Assembly (NCBI GenBank): GCA_030278955.1
Contig: JAOANR010000003.1
Location: forward strand, 33,676,080-33,740,079
Source of the DNA: Hygrophila difformis
Lineage: Eukaryota; Streptophyta; Magnoliopsida; Lamiales; Acanthaceae
Length of the DNA stretch: 64,000 nucleotides
Direction of reading: 5' to 3'
Shown: piece after piece, positions 31,219-41,798 of the stretch
Layout: every line of letters begins with the position of its first letter
Numbering within the stretch: position 1 is the stretch's first letter
Notes under the pieces: model-generated
What the model saw: the letters and a program-made list of their open reading frames with translations, nothing else
Databases searched by the model: none
Told to the model about the DNA's origin: nothing
Made by a program: the position numbers and the translations under genes

Positions 31219-32637
31219 TCACTTTCGTGGTTCGACCAAAGGACCTTGATCACTTTCGTGGTTCGACCAAAGGACTCCATGTCGTCGTACCACATTATCA
31301 ATGTAGGCTCGGGCCAATTGGTCCATAGTCCACGTGTCCTTCATCGGGATAAATATGGCTGTCTTCGTTAGCCTATCCTCAATCACCCAAATCTTGTTCA
31401 TGCCTTTAGGTGATCGGGGTAATCCCGAGACAAAATCCATTGAGATGCTATCCCACTTCCAACTTGGAATCTCTAGTGGTTGCATCAGTCCTAAGGGTTT
31501 ATGTCGCACTGCCTTAACCTTTTGGCAGGTGAGACATTTCGCCACGAAGTCTGCCGCTTCCTTCTTCATTCCCGGACACCAATAGATCTTCTTCAGATCT
31601 TTGTAAAGTTTGTCGCCTCCGGGATGCACTGAATATGGCGTGTTGTGCCCTTCCTCCATCAACTTCTGCTTCAACTCGGCACATTTAAGGGGCACACACC
31701 ATCTCCCTTTGAAACGAATGCTTCCATCCTCGTGGACAACAAATCCTATTGCCTTTCCTTCAGCAATATACCCCTTTATCTTCTCGAGTTTCGCGTCGCC
31801 CGGTTGGGCGAGCTTAATCTCGTCCAATATTGGAGTTTCTACGACCATTGCGTTGATCGTTTCACTCACTGTGCCAGTATGCACAAGTTCCAACTCCAAT
31901 CTTGCCAACTCCATGTACAATGCCGGCGGAATTACCAACGAGTTCGTCACGTGTTGGGTTTTCCGACTTAGGGCATCGGCTACCACATTCGCCTTCCCCT
32001 CGTGGTAGGCTATCTCCAAATCGTAGTCCTTAATAAGTTCCAACCAACTTCGCTGTCTCAAATTCAACTCCTTCTGAGTGAATATATATCTCAAGCTCTT
32101 GTGGTCGGTGAACATTCGACACTTCCGCCCATAAAGATAATGTCTCCATATCTTTAGAGCGAAAACGACCGCTGCCAACTCCAGGTCATGTGTCGGATAA
32201 TTCTCCTCGTGAGGTTTTAGTTGGCGTGATGCATACGCTACGACTCTCGAGTCTTGCATCAAGACACAACCTAAACCTTCCTTCGAAGCATCGCTATAAA
32301 CTTCGAAGTCACCATTCTCTGATGGTAGTGTTAATACGGGTGTGGTTGTGAGTCGTTTCTTCAGTTCTTGAAACGCTGTCTCACAAGCCTCTGTCCACAT
32401 GTATTTTACTCCCTTCTTCAGTAGCTGGGTCAAAGGTCGTGCGATTTTTGAAAAATCCTTCACGAACCGTCTATAGTACCTGGCTAATCCAAGGAAACTC
32501 CTTATCTTAGTTTGGCTCTTTGGATTTGCCCATTCAGTTACGGCAGAGACTTTTGCCGGATCCACTGAAACTCCATCAGCGGATACTATATGTCCAAGAA
32601 ATGCTACCTCCTTCAACCAAATGTCGCATTTGGACAA
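31219..32637 (-). pseudogene. Element B RNase H and integrase, integrase core deleted
   Basis: The 472-residue frame opens at [17 protein letters not shown] (RT thumb), followed by RNase H ([21 protein letters not shown]), the integrase zinc finger ([22 protein letters not shown]) and the first catalytic Asp (MDFVSGLP). At [12 protein letters not shown] it jumps straight to LWSNHES, which belongs to the chromodomain-like end about 240 residues further on in element A. The second and third catalytic acidic residues and the C-terminal domain are lost. At the junction a 26-bp piece of the chromodomain segment (tcactttcgtggttcgacc...) is present twice, at 31219-31244 and 31251-31276. It is separated from the RT by one nonsense codon at 32650-32652 in the same frame. 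Confidence 0.88.
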
Positions 32638-32649
32638 TTTGCCGTATAG

Positions 32650-33840
32650 CTAATTCTTTCGCAAGGTCCCTAACACTTGGTGCAAGTGCTGGGCATGCTC
32701 CTCCTCGTTTTTCGAGTAGATCAGGATGTCATCAATGAACACCACTACACACTGATCTAACAGCTCTCGAAATACATTGTTCATGAGGTTCATGAACATT
32801 GCCGGAGCATTTGTTAACCCAAAGGATAACACTGTGAACTCGTAGTGACCATATCGAGTTCGAAACGCCGTCTTCGGAATGTCTTTCTCGGCAATTCTCA
32901 ACTGATGATACCCAGATCGTAAGTCGATCTTCGAGAATACTGAAGCTCCCTTCAGTTGATCAAATAGGTCCTCTATTCTCGGCAAAGGGTATTTATTCTT
33001 GATAGTCACTTGGTTCAATCCTCGATAATCTATGCAAAGACGTAATCCTCCGTGTTTCTTCTTAACAAATAAAACCGGTGCTCCCCAGGGGGAAGTACTC
33101 GGCCTTATATACCCCTTTCCTAACAGCTCCTCAAGTTGGTCTTTTAACTCCTTCATTTCCAGTGGTGCCATCCGGTACGGAGCTTTTGAGACAGGCTCTG
33201 TGACCGGAATGAGATCTATAGTGAACTCAAGATCTCTCTCAGGTGGCATTCCCGGGATGTCTTCAGGAAACACATCCGGGTATTCTCTTACCACTAGTAT
33301 GCTATCAACCTTGTTCTCTTCCGCCTCAAGGTTGTGCACGTAGCACGCATATAGCTCATACCCCTTACGCATCAAGTTACTTAGTTTAAGTGCACTAAAG
33401 ATTTTGTTACTCTTCTTAGGGGGCTGAGAGTAAAAGATAACCCTCTTTCCCCTACTTTTTGACAAGGTGATCTTTTGCTTTTGGCATTCGATCACCGCCT
33501 TATACTGGGATAACCAATCCATCCCCAATATGATGTCAAAGTCTCTTAAGTTAAATTCTACTAAGTTCGCGAAGAATTCTACGTTCTTTATCACTATAGG
33601 AATTCCGTTATATCGTTTAGAGCAGGATACTACTTCTCCAGAAGGCAATTGAATTCCTAAGCTAATTCTCTCGCACTTAGGTAGATCTAATTCAGGCACT
33701 ATCCTTGATGCTATGATCGAGCAACTAGCTCCAGAATCAAATAGAACTCTAAGAGGTGTATTCAAAACATGAAATGTACCTGCCATCACTTCTTCTTGTG
33801 CAGGCACGTCCACTTGGTTAACCACATTGAGCCTCCCCAC
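32650..33840 (-). CDS. Element B protease and reverse transcriptase
   Basis: The 396-residue open frame begins [13 protein letters not shown]. Protease active site DSGASCS is near residue 40. RT shows the expected blocks ([47 protein letters not shown]) and the catalytic [10 protein letters not shown] near residue 370. It ends at TAG where relatives have Gln (..LRKN-stop-LYGKL), a C-to-T change, and RT/RNase H resumes in the same frame at 32637. The normal polyprotein would start further upstream in gag; the first ATG here is only internal. Confidence 0.9.
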   Translation of the reverse strand: MGRLNVVNQVDVPAQEEVMAGTFHVLNTPLRVLFDSGASCSIIASRIVPELDLPKCERISLGIQLPSGEVVSCSKRYNGIPIVIKNVEFFANLVEFNLRDFDIILGMDWLSQYKAVIECQKQKITLSKSRGKRVIFYSQPPKKSNKIFSALKLSNLMRKGYELYACYVHNLEAEENKVDSILVVREYPDVFPEDIPGMPPERDLEFTIDLIPVTEPVSKAPYRMAPLEMKELKDQLEELLGKGYIRPSTSPWGAPVLFVKKKHGGLRLCIDYRGLNQVTIKNKYPLPRIEDLFDQLKGASVFSKIDLRSGYHQLRIAEKDIPKTAFRTRYGHYEFTVLSFGLTNAPAMFMNLMNNVFRELLDQCVVVFIDDILIYSKNEEEHAQHLHQVLGTLRKN

Positions 33841-34046
33841 AGGGCGTCCTTGGTTGCCCTGCTGATTCGCATTCTGCTGCTGATTTTGCTGTTGGTTTTG
33901 ATTCTGCGGTGGCGGATGTCGTTGGTTCTGGTTCTGATTCGGCGGCCTAAATTGGTTTTGAGGGGGTCTATACCACTGGTTATTTCCGTTCCTCCCGTTT
34001 TGGTTCTGAGGCTGTTCTTGCCCCGTGACCAGGTCTTCCCTTTTCG

Positions 34047-35102
34047 TTATGTTTTCAAGCCTAGTTCAGCACTCCCGACGTATGTGACCCATTCCACCAC
34101 ATCGGAAGCAGGTGCCCTGTTGAGGGCATCCCCTCGCCAGATGGGGTCGTCCACATCTTGGGCAAGGTGGTACCGGATCTTCTTGGTTGAACCTCCTTCC
34201 ATTGTTGTTTTGTTATGGCCTATTCGACCCTCTCCGCTGTTCGTTCCTTCCAGTGTTGTTCTCGCTTCTCGAGTCCTGGTTTCTCTTGTCTTGGGGACCC
34301 CTGCTGGACTCCCAATCACCCTTCTCTTCAGTTGCTGCACACGCGCTACTGCCACAGCGCGGTCATACACAGCTTGCAAATCGGGGTAGTGTACCCCCGC
34401 GATCACCTCGCGAACAGACAGGTTCAGTCCCATCTCGAACTTCTGTGCTTTCTCTGCATCCGTGGGTACGAGTCTTGGTGCGAACCTCACCAGCTCCTTG
34501 AATCGAGTGTAGTACTCTTGTACGGTTTGGCCTCCTTGCTTCAGTGACAGAAATTCTTCGTACATGGCAGCTTTAGTACTCAAGGGATAGAATCGATCCC
34601 TGAGTAGTTCCATTATCTCCGTCCACGAGTAGGGCTCGTCATCTTCAGTCAGCTTGGCTTGAGTTGCCTGCCACCAGTCGTCCGCTTCGCCTCCCAAGTA
34701 GTACGAAGCGACATGCACCCTCTCTCCTTCCGGACATTTCACTGCTCCCAGCAGCTTGTCGAAGGTCCGGATCCATTCCTCCAGTTTGGCTGGATCCTCC
34801 TCACCAGCATAGTGGGGTGGCTGGTAGGGATTCACCATAGCCAGATAGTTGGGGCGAGTTTGGGGCGGAGGTACCGCCGCAGCTTGGCCCTGGTTGACTT
34901 GCGCGTTCCCTAGTGCAACCAAAACCTCCTCTAACGTCCGAAGACGATCGCCCACATTGTTGGGTGCGGGGGCGTCCTGCGCACCTTGGGGTTGTTCCTC
35001 TACAGGTTGGGCCGGTTCCGTGACATTAGGAGGTGTTTTAGTAGGTGTTTCAGTGGTGGTTTGGGGAGCGAGTTGAGTTCTTCCTCTTCCTCTGGGTGCC
35101 AT
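34047..35102 (-). CDS. Element B gag (351 aa, frameshifted C-terminus)
   Basis: Starts [14 protein letters not shown]. The gag core is at about residues 90-260: [46 protein letters not shown] and [12 protein letters not shown], close to gag of element A. After about residue 275 (34200-34280) the frame is wrong: the zinc knuckles ([13 protein letters not shown] and the following C-x2-C-x4-H-x4-C) are readable in another minus frame at 34070-34165, where a TGA replaces the Arg codon after the last Cys. So both a frameshift and a nonsense change separate gag from pol. Confidence 0.9.
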   Translation of the reverse strand: MAPRGRGRTQLAPQTTTETPTKTPPNVTEPAQPVEEQPQGAQDAPAPNNVGDRLRTLEEVLVALGNAQVNQGQAAAVPPPQTRPNYLAMVNPYQPPHYAGEEDPAKLEEWIRTFDKLLGAVKCPEGERVHVASYYLGGEADDWWQATQAKLTEDDEPYSWTEIMELLRDRFYPLSTKAAMYEEFLSLKQGGQTVQEYYTRFKELVRFAPRLVPTDAEKAQKFEMGLNLSVREVIAGVHYPDLQAVYDRAVAVARVQQLKRRVIGSPAGVPKTRETRTREARTTLEGTNSGEGRIGHNKTTMEGGSTKKIRYHLAQDVDDPIWRGDALNRAPASDVVEWVTYVGSAELGLKT

Positions 35103-35421
35103 TATGGTACAAATAGGGTGGATTAGGACTTGTGAAACTATAGTTTAAACAATTTCTATAAATATGCATGTGTTTCGTAATTTCGCACGTGGTGCTCGAT
35201 CGAACTAAGAAGCGCCGTACGCTTCTGGGTTTTATTTTAATTTGTTATTTTATTTTAATTTCGATTTTTTTTTTTTGTCGTACGGACAGGTCTGTCCGGA
35301 TTAAATATTTTTTTTCCATTTTATCATAAATAAATCGGGCATTTTATTTCCTTAAACGAGATTTTAGTACAAAAGTAGAAATATTTTCCTAGCAAAATAG
35401 TATCTACTATAAATAGAATTC

Positions 35422-35757
35422 CTAGCGTCTCAAGACGTCCTCCGGTGGGGTAGCGGGATCCTCCTTCGGGTCTTCCTCCTCCGAACTTGGCGGCAGTAGA
35501 TCGTCAAAGATAGTGTTCAAGTCTTGCCCATGAGCATCGATGTGTTCCTTCAGTATTAGGTTTTGTGTAGTGAGGGTTTGGACTTGGCGTTCGAGTTGGT
35601 TTATGCGGTGGTGATCCGCCTCTCTCAAGTTGCCCATGTGGTGCAGATTGGCCTCCAATTGAGCCATACGGTATTTCATTTGTTCTATGGTTTGTTGGGA
35701 ATCAAGATGAACGTTCATCATTTTGATCATCAACTGCATCATATCTTGACTAGCCAT
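35422..35757 (-). CDS. Coiled-coil ORF upstream of gag in chromovirus B (111 aa)
   Basis: A complete ORF with ATG at 35757 and stop at 35422, in the sense orientation, between the primer site and gag. Residues about 8-75 are a likely coiled coil (long run without Pro or Gly breaks except MGN at 41-43; hydrophobics spaced 3-4 apart in IEQMKYRMAQLEANL and INQLERQVQTLTTQNLIL). Residues 86-111 are acidic and Pro-rich (LLPPSSEEEDPKEDP). It matches the partial ORF at 7719-7967 in element A over LREADHH-x-I-x-QL and the tail. No zinc knuckle, protease or known gag motif. I do not recognise the family; an accessory structural or nucleic-acid-binding protein of the element is inference. Confidence 0.7.
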   Translation of the reverse strand: MASQDMMQLMIKMMNVHLDSQQTIEQMKYRMAQLEANLHHMGNLREADHHRINQLERQVQTLTTQNLILKEHIDAHGQDLNTIFDDLLPPSSEEEDPKEDPATPPEDVLRR

Positions 35758-35775
35758 CTAGCGCAAGCAAAAGAT

Positions 35776-35923
35776 CTAAGTTAATATTCGCCAAGATCCT
35801 AGGTTAAACTTCGCCAAGATTCTAAGTTGAAATTCGACAAGATTCTAAGTTGAAATTCGCCAAGATTCTAAGTTGAAATTCGCCAAGATTCTAAGTTGAA
35901 ATTCGCCAAGATTCTAAGTTCAT
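35776..35923 (-). repeat. 23-bp tandem repeat in leader of element B
   Basis: About six to seven units of the form ccaagattctaagttgaaattcg (minus: cgaatttcaacttagaatcttgg), nearly perfect in the last five, directly upstream of the coiled-coil ORF. It lies in the transcribed leader. Confidence 0.9.
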
Positions 35924-36121
35924 AGAAGAGATGCAATATGCCAATGCAAATGATGATTCCCCCCAAAAATAATTTAATGCACTATATATATATATTTTTC
36001 CATGGGTTTTAAAATAAAAAAAAATTCCATGGAAATAATACTTTAAAATTTAAAATAATAGTCAAAGTACTAATAGTAGTTTAAAAATAATAATGGTTTA
36101 AAAATAATAGTTTAAAAATAG

Positions 36122-36135
36122 CCGGGCTCTGATAC
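36122..36135 (-). promoter_or_regulatory. Primer-binding site of element B (tRNA-iMet)
   Basis: On the minus strand, TTGGTATCAGAGCCCGG lies next to the inner end of the 5' LTR (36141). TGGTATCAGAGC is complementary to the 3' end of initiator-methionine tRNA. It starts minus-strand DNA synthesis. Confidence 0.85.
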
Positions 36136-36140
36136 CAACT

Positions 36141-38632
36141 TGTAACACCCCGGTTTTTGGTCACCTAGGTCGGGATGTCACCGCCACACCTCCCTGGTAA
36201 GACACGGTTTCTCCGGCTTACTAAAGAGATGCAAGGCTAGGTATTTCAGTGTCTAAAAAAAATATTTAAAGCATTCGCAAACAGCCCATACAGTACAGTC
36301 TCGAAAATAATAATATCATAGCGCAGCGGAAATAGTATTTAAGTATAATATTGCAGCGGAAATGTAAATACGACCAACATGGTCAAAACACGGGTTAAAC
36401 AGGCCCGTTTATTCTAATGTCTAATGCAATAATTTAAATAATAAAGTTTGCAAAATATAAGTTTCCCCCATGCATGAATGTGCTCATGATCATTCCACAT
36501 ACTCTGTAAGGAAAAAGGAAAATAAATGGTTTGGTCAGCACAACTTGCTGAGTAAGTTAACACATGCATGATCGTAGGGTTTAAAAGCCATTAATTTAAC
36601 GTTTACACAAAAACATGATAATATTCATAAATAATTTAAAACAAAGCCATAATTAATTTAAATAAAGCATTTAATAATTTAAAAGACAACAATTAAATAT
36701 TTAACTATCCCCATTACACCCAAGATTTAGTATTTCAAGAGTTTCACGATTGTATCGCGATGTCAACAAGTTTAGCCAGAAATCGGCGGCCGCAGCTGTA
36801 TCTGCCATACCCAGTACCACTCCGGAGCCTCGGGAAACCCATAAGGATATTCACGAGAGTGTAGGCCATATATCTCATGCCGTTTTGGCAACATATCTCA
36901 AATATTTCGCGCGGGGTCACCATCGTCCATATAGGCACGAAGTGAATCGTTAGGAGGGCACCCTGCAGAGCACTCACCCCCTAATTTTAAGGATCAAGTT
37001 TGTAAAGGGTATTTCCTAATTTCCAGATTTCATATATTTATTTCACCGTTTCAACAAGATTTCAAGATTTGACTCGGTCAACCACAGTTTACTCTAAAAT
37101 TCAGTAAAAATCGAGTTAAATTCCAAAAATTCTGAAATTTTATCACTGACTCAGAAACGTCGAGATGAACAACTTTCATGTTTTAAATTTTTCAATCCGA
37201 GATACCGAAATAGGTCAAATACATCAATTTTCGTCATAACCTTAATCTGTCCGAAATTCGTATACAGCAGTTCAAGATTATCAAGATCTACCATAGCAAA
37301 TCAACTCCAAATTTAATGAAATTTTACAGAGACCTTTGTAAGACATTTATCTACAACTTTCATGTTCGGCCAAAGATCTAAATCGGCCTAGAACTAATGT
37401 CAAAAACGTGATCAAGATCGGACCTAAGTTCTGTCAAGAATTTCAAGATCCAATTTCAAGCAGTTCGGTTTCAGGTGGATTTCACTTATCAGATCGTCTC
37501 TAAAAATTCTGAAACTTTTATATTAGATAGATCTAAGCCTTAGGAACATTTTTTATGTTTTACGTTTTTCCGTTTGAAGTCGTTTTAAGGTTCGGAAAAA
37601 TTCGAGAAAACTGTTGCGCCGGTAAAAACATACATTGGCAGATTTACGAAAGATTTGTTTAAACTTTCAGGTTTGAATGTTTTAGTTACTCCCAAAACCA
37701 TGTAAGTATTAACTTACAGATTTGTAGATATCCGGGATCGTCTATTTCGAAGGCGTGGCTTCCAGTCCTCCGTCTATCCTCTCCGTTCGTCGGGTTCTAC
37801 GTTCTAGATCCGATTCGGGGCGTAGAAAGAAAAAGAAGAAGGTTAGGATTCGTTTTCGAATCGTATATGGAACAAGGATCGGATCAAAGCTTACCACGAC
37901 GTTAGAGATCTTCAAAATTTCGTCCACGCAGTCCTTGCCTTGGTTTCGTGCCTCCGACGACTCCGGAATTAGGGTTTTCGACGTATAGAGAGTTGTAGGG
38001 TTTTGGAAAAGTGTTCGGAGCTTTCAAGAGGGCTTATTTATAGATAAATAAGACCTAGGGGCGTCCAAGGTCTGCCTCTAAGGGTCTTGAGCCGAATGGT
38101 GTTCAACCGAAGTCGGAAAATCCAGATTCGGGCGAGTAAATCTCGCACCAAACAAATCTGTGGGGTGGCGCGGCCGTGGCGCGCACATTGCCCATTGACC
38201 GTGCGGCCACCGCGTGGCTGCCGCCTGGACTTTGGTCCGGGCGGGTCGTGCGATCCGTCGTGCTTTTCCTCCTCTCTTTCGGACTTCTATCCCTTTATGC
38301 TCCCGGATTCCGATTTCCGGGGTATCTTCGGGTTCCTACTTTCTCTCTAAATTTTTACTCGGGTCTAATTGCATGTTCGGATTCGAATTCTCGAGTTCAT
38401 TGGTGTCGGGTTTCGGTGTACAATTTATTTTCCTTTAATAATTCTTTTTATTTAATTAAATTCCTTTAATTCCTTGTTAAGTTAAATCTCATTACTCATT
38501 TCCTTATCTTTATTTATTTATTTGCTGAATTTATCTATTTATGATATTTATTATTATTTATTATTTATTTATTTAATTATTGTTTTACTTATTTAATTAT
38601 TGTTTTATGTTGCAAAATTCTCGGGTATTACA
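36141..38632 (-). mobile_element. 5' LTR of element B (2492 bp)
   Basis: Ends TGTAACACC and GGGTATTACA, flanked outside by AGAGA. TATA box at 38035-38042 (minus). Predicted intron: donor CT|GTAAGTTAATAC at 37717, acceptor ccttttTCCTTACAG at 36504 (1214 bp). It contains one copy of the GC-rich gcggccgcagc block near 36785 that is duplicated in LTR A and the solo LTR. ORFs inside it are mirrored in the 3' LTR and look non-coding. Confidence 0.92.
36504..37717 (-). other. Predicted intron inside the 5' LTR of element B
   Basis: Donor and acceptor are conserved with the LTRs of A, C, E and the solo copy, and with the 3' LTR of B (28738-29990). RNA started at the TATA box would have a short first exon (about 300 nt), the intron, then U5 and the element body. 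Confidence 0.5.
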
Positions 38633-38637
38633 AGAGA

Positions 38638-38741
38638 TTAGATAACTACAATTACAGATGATCACCAAGCAAACCTGTGGTGAACTTTTCAAATAAAAAA
38701 TGAAATTGTGACCAAAACGTAAATAGCTCAAACTGGCATTA
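38638..38741. other. Short host spacer between element B and solo LTR
   Basis: About 100 bp of host DNA that continues from the sequence left of 28370 once element B and one target duplication are removed. No coding similarity recognised. Confidence 0.6.
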
Positions 38742-41229
38742 TGTAACACCCCGGATTTGATAACCCAGGCCGGGATGCCACCGCCACACCTCCCTAGCAA
38801 GACACGGATTCTCCGAGCTTGCTAAAGAGATGCAAGGCTATCGGTATTGCAAAAAGGTTTAAAAACAAGTCCGGAATTTATTTAAAAATAATAATAATAA
38901 TAATTCATCCACACGTAGCAAAACCGGAAAGTAAAATATCGCAGCGGAAATGTAAAGGGGCCGACATGGCCAAAACTCGGGTTATACAGGCCCGATATGC
39001 AAGTGTCAATAAAAGCGATAAAAATAAAGTTTTAAAGTTTTTCTCCCCCAATGCATATGCTCATGCATTATCTCCATACTCTGAAAAGAAAAGAGAAAAC
39101 AACAATTTTATCAGTATATAAAATACTGAGTAAGTCGATCCTAACATAGCAATAAAGGGATTAATTAGATAATTAAAATTTCACTCCTAACATGCATTTA
39201 CAAATTTAAAGGAAATAATATTTTAATTGTGTACTTGAACATGCATTTAATCCACAATAACAAATTTAGTCATGATATGAAATTTAAAGACATAATTTAA
39301 ATGTATAATTTAAAGACATGCGTAAATAAATAAATACTTAAAAATATTAAATCTTTTATTTCCCCGTTACGTAACCATTTCTCAATATTTTGTATAGCCG
39401 GTGATCCGGCGGCCGCAGCCGTGTCGTAAGTATCTTGTATAGCCGGTGATCCGGCGGCCGCAGCCGTATCTGCCATACCCAGTAACACTCCGGAGCCTCG
39501 GGAAATCCATGCGGACAATCCCGAGAGAGTAGGCCATGTATCTCCCGCCGATTGGCATAATATCTCATCTAAATTCTCTCGTCCATTATAGGCCCGAAGA
39601 GAAAGGCTAGAGGGGCACCCTGCAGAGCACTCACCCTCCACCAAAGTATCTCATGTATCGTTTCAATTTAATGTATCGGGGTTTTTCAAAAGTATAGATG
39701 TATCGTATTTCAAGTCTTTGATCGTTTGTTACGAAATTTCAAAATCTCTCGATTTAAAAGTCTCTTGGCGTCACAGTTTACGCCTTTTTAATTTAAAAAT
39801 TCATTTCAAGTCGGAAAAATCTGAAATTTTCACAGAACACAAAAAAATCCTAATGAACAACTTTCGTGTTTTAACCTTTTCGAAATAAGTTGAGAAAACA
39901 TGTCAAAAATCGAGTTTATTACGCAAGCAGAATTCTGTCCGGACTCAGGTTTGACACAGTTCAAAGTTTTGACTTTTTAACATACAAATGGACTCCAAAA
40001 ATTCTGAAATTTTATATGCACATACTAGACATGATTACCTACAACTTTCATTTAGATTGCAAAGATCAAATCGGACTAAAAAATATAGAAACATGCTCAT
40101 CAAGTTCGGATATGATTTCTGTCAGTTTTTGAAAAAGTCCTAGTAAAACAGTTTATGTCCGGTGCGATTTGAAATAGCAAACATCGACGAAAACGGCTGA
40201 AATTTTTACACAACCTAGATTTATGTGTTAGAATTAAAAGTCTAGTTTTGAGTTTCTTGGATTGAATCCTCGAAATATGAGTTTAAGCAGATTTCAAAAA
40301 CTGCGTGAGTTGGGGTTTTTAATTTCGGTTTTTACGTTTCGTTACATTACGACTATATCGAACGCCCCTAAACCACCCGTATTGATATGGAAGGCTCAAC
40401 TTACATTGATTGTGTTCTTGAGTCGTCCTAGGGTCGCTCGGCTCGTCCAAAAATCCTACGAACGGATCTACGAAACGCAAAGTTCCCGACTTCGGCCACG
40501 AACGTATTTGCAATCAACGATTCAAGAGTTAGATTGAGGATTTGAAAGGAAAAACGAGATTGAGAACCTGAGATACTACTTGCCAAAGATCTAAGGACTG
40601 TGATCCTTGATCTTCACGCCTCTACGGTCGTCGTTGGTCGTCGGAAGGTCACCGGAAGTTCGTCGGATGAGTGTTTTGCTTGGGAGAGTTTGAGAGTGAA
40701 TGGGGAGGGTTTTGGAGGCTGCAATGGAGTGGGAGACAACCCTCCCACGACCTAATACTCCTTCCCCCGTTCAAAATCCACTTTCCATAGTCGGGGGGTC
40801 GGATTATGGCAAGAAATCGCCGAAAACGCGTAACTTGCCCAATTCTGGGGGCTCACGCGGGGTTGGCGCGCCGAATGGCCAAACCCCGCCCGGCCAGCGC
40901 GCGGTTCCCGCCTGGACTGCGGTCCGGGCGGGTCCGTGCGATCCGATCCGTCGGGTCTTTTCCTCCTCTTTTTCGGACTTCTATCCTTCCATGTTTTCGC
41001 GTTCGATTTTCCGGGTCATTTTCGGATTATGCTTCTCATCATAAATTTATTCCGTCTCAATTCGATTTCATGCTTGAAATCTTAAGACTGTCGGTTTCGG
41101 TCCGTCGGGTTCTAAATCGTCGTCTTTTGACTCCCGTGCATTTCCGAGTGTACGGGTTCTCGGAAACAAAACTTTCTTTCCTATTGGATTAATTCCTATT
41201 TTTATATCCCAAAATTTACGGGTATTACA
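38742..41229 (-). mobile_element. Solo LTR (2488 bp), chromovirus type A
   Basis: TGTAACACCCC...GGGTATTACA with a perfect target duplication CATTA (38737-38741 and 41230-41234) and no element body on either side, so it arose by recombination between two LTRs. It is closely related to LTR A. Predicted intron: donor at 40404, acceptor (ctcttttcttttcAG) at 39081. Two copies of the unit cttgtatagccggtgatccg, each followed by gcggccgcagccgt, lie at about 39400-39465 inside the intron. Confidence 0.92.
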
Positions 41230-41234
41230 CATTA

Positions 41235-41798
41235 CATTGGGTCACACCAAAAGACAATCCTATGCTAGATAATTTAGACATTAATACACTTTCCTATATT
41301 CATAAACTCACCATCACGCTAAAGTAAGAAAAATCTGAACTTGAGAATTCTAAATTATCTATAGTTATATGTGTATATCTGTCTCTTCTAACACAATGTG
41401 TTGCATGCTATTTATAAACACCCACAACCTGAGAAACTTGTGCCACCGGAACAGAAAGTTGCTTGAGATTTGATATCATGATACCATATCCCAGAACTAT
41501 ACCTTTACCCAATATACAAAAATCAAACAGTTAATCACCAGAACAAGAGTTATTTCGTGAATGGCTCAGTGGCAAAAGGAGGTAGAGTCCTAAGTACAAT
41601 GAGTAAGAAAATAGATATGAGTCTACTGTGCAATTGATATGATTCAACAGGGAATGAAAACTGTAATACTGCGAGGACGTAGATGGTAATAGGAGGTCAG
41701 GCTCCAGGGAAATCGGGAAAAGACAGACACTCAGCAAAGAGAAAATAATGCACACACAAACACATACAATTACCGAGCACATTATTGATACAGTCCAT
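41235..41798. other. Host DNA between solo LTR and element D; no certain gene
   Basis: On the minus strand near 41430-41520 a protein-like stretch (ISNLKQLSVPVAQVSQVVG) appears but has no recognised family and no clear splice frame. The last 30 bp before 41798 resemble 49990-50030, suggesting element D landed in a short tandem repeat. Confidence 0.4.

Larger units (their letters stand above)
28375..38632 (-). mobile_element. Element B: complete Tekay/Del-like chromovirus (10.26 kb), defective
   Basis: It has two LTRs in direct orientation (28375-30902 and 36141-38632), a perfect 5-bp target duplication AGAGA (28370-28374 and 38633-38637), an iMet primer site next to the 5' LTR, and a polypurine tract next to the 3' LTR. 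The internal order on the minus strand is coiled-coil ORF, gag, PR-RT, RH-IN. Gag carries a frameshift, pol a nonsense codon, and the integrase core and C-terminus are deleted, so it cannot supply its own integrase. Both the element and its target site are structurally clean, pointing to fairly recent insertion. Confidence 0.92.
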
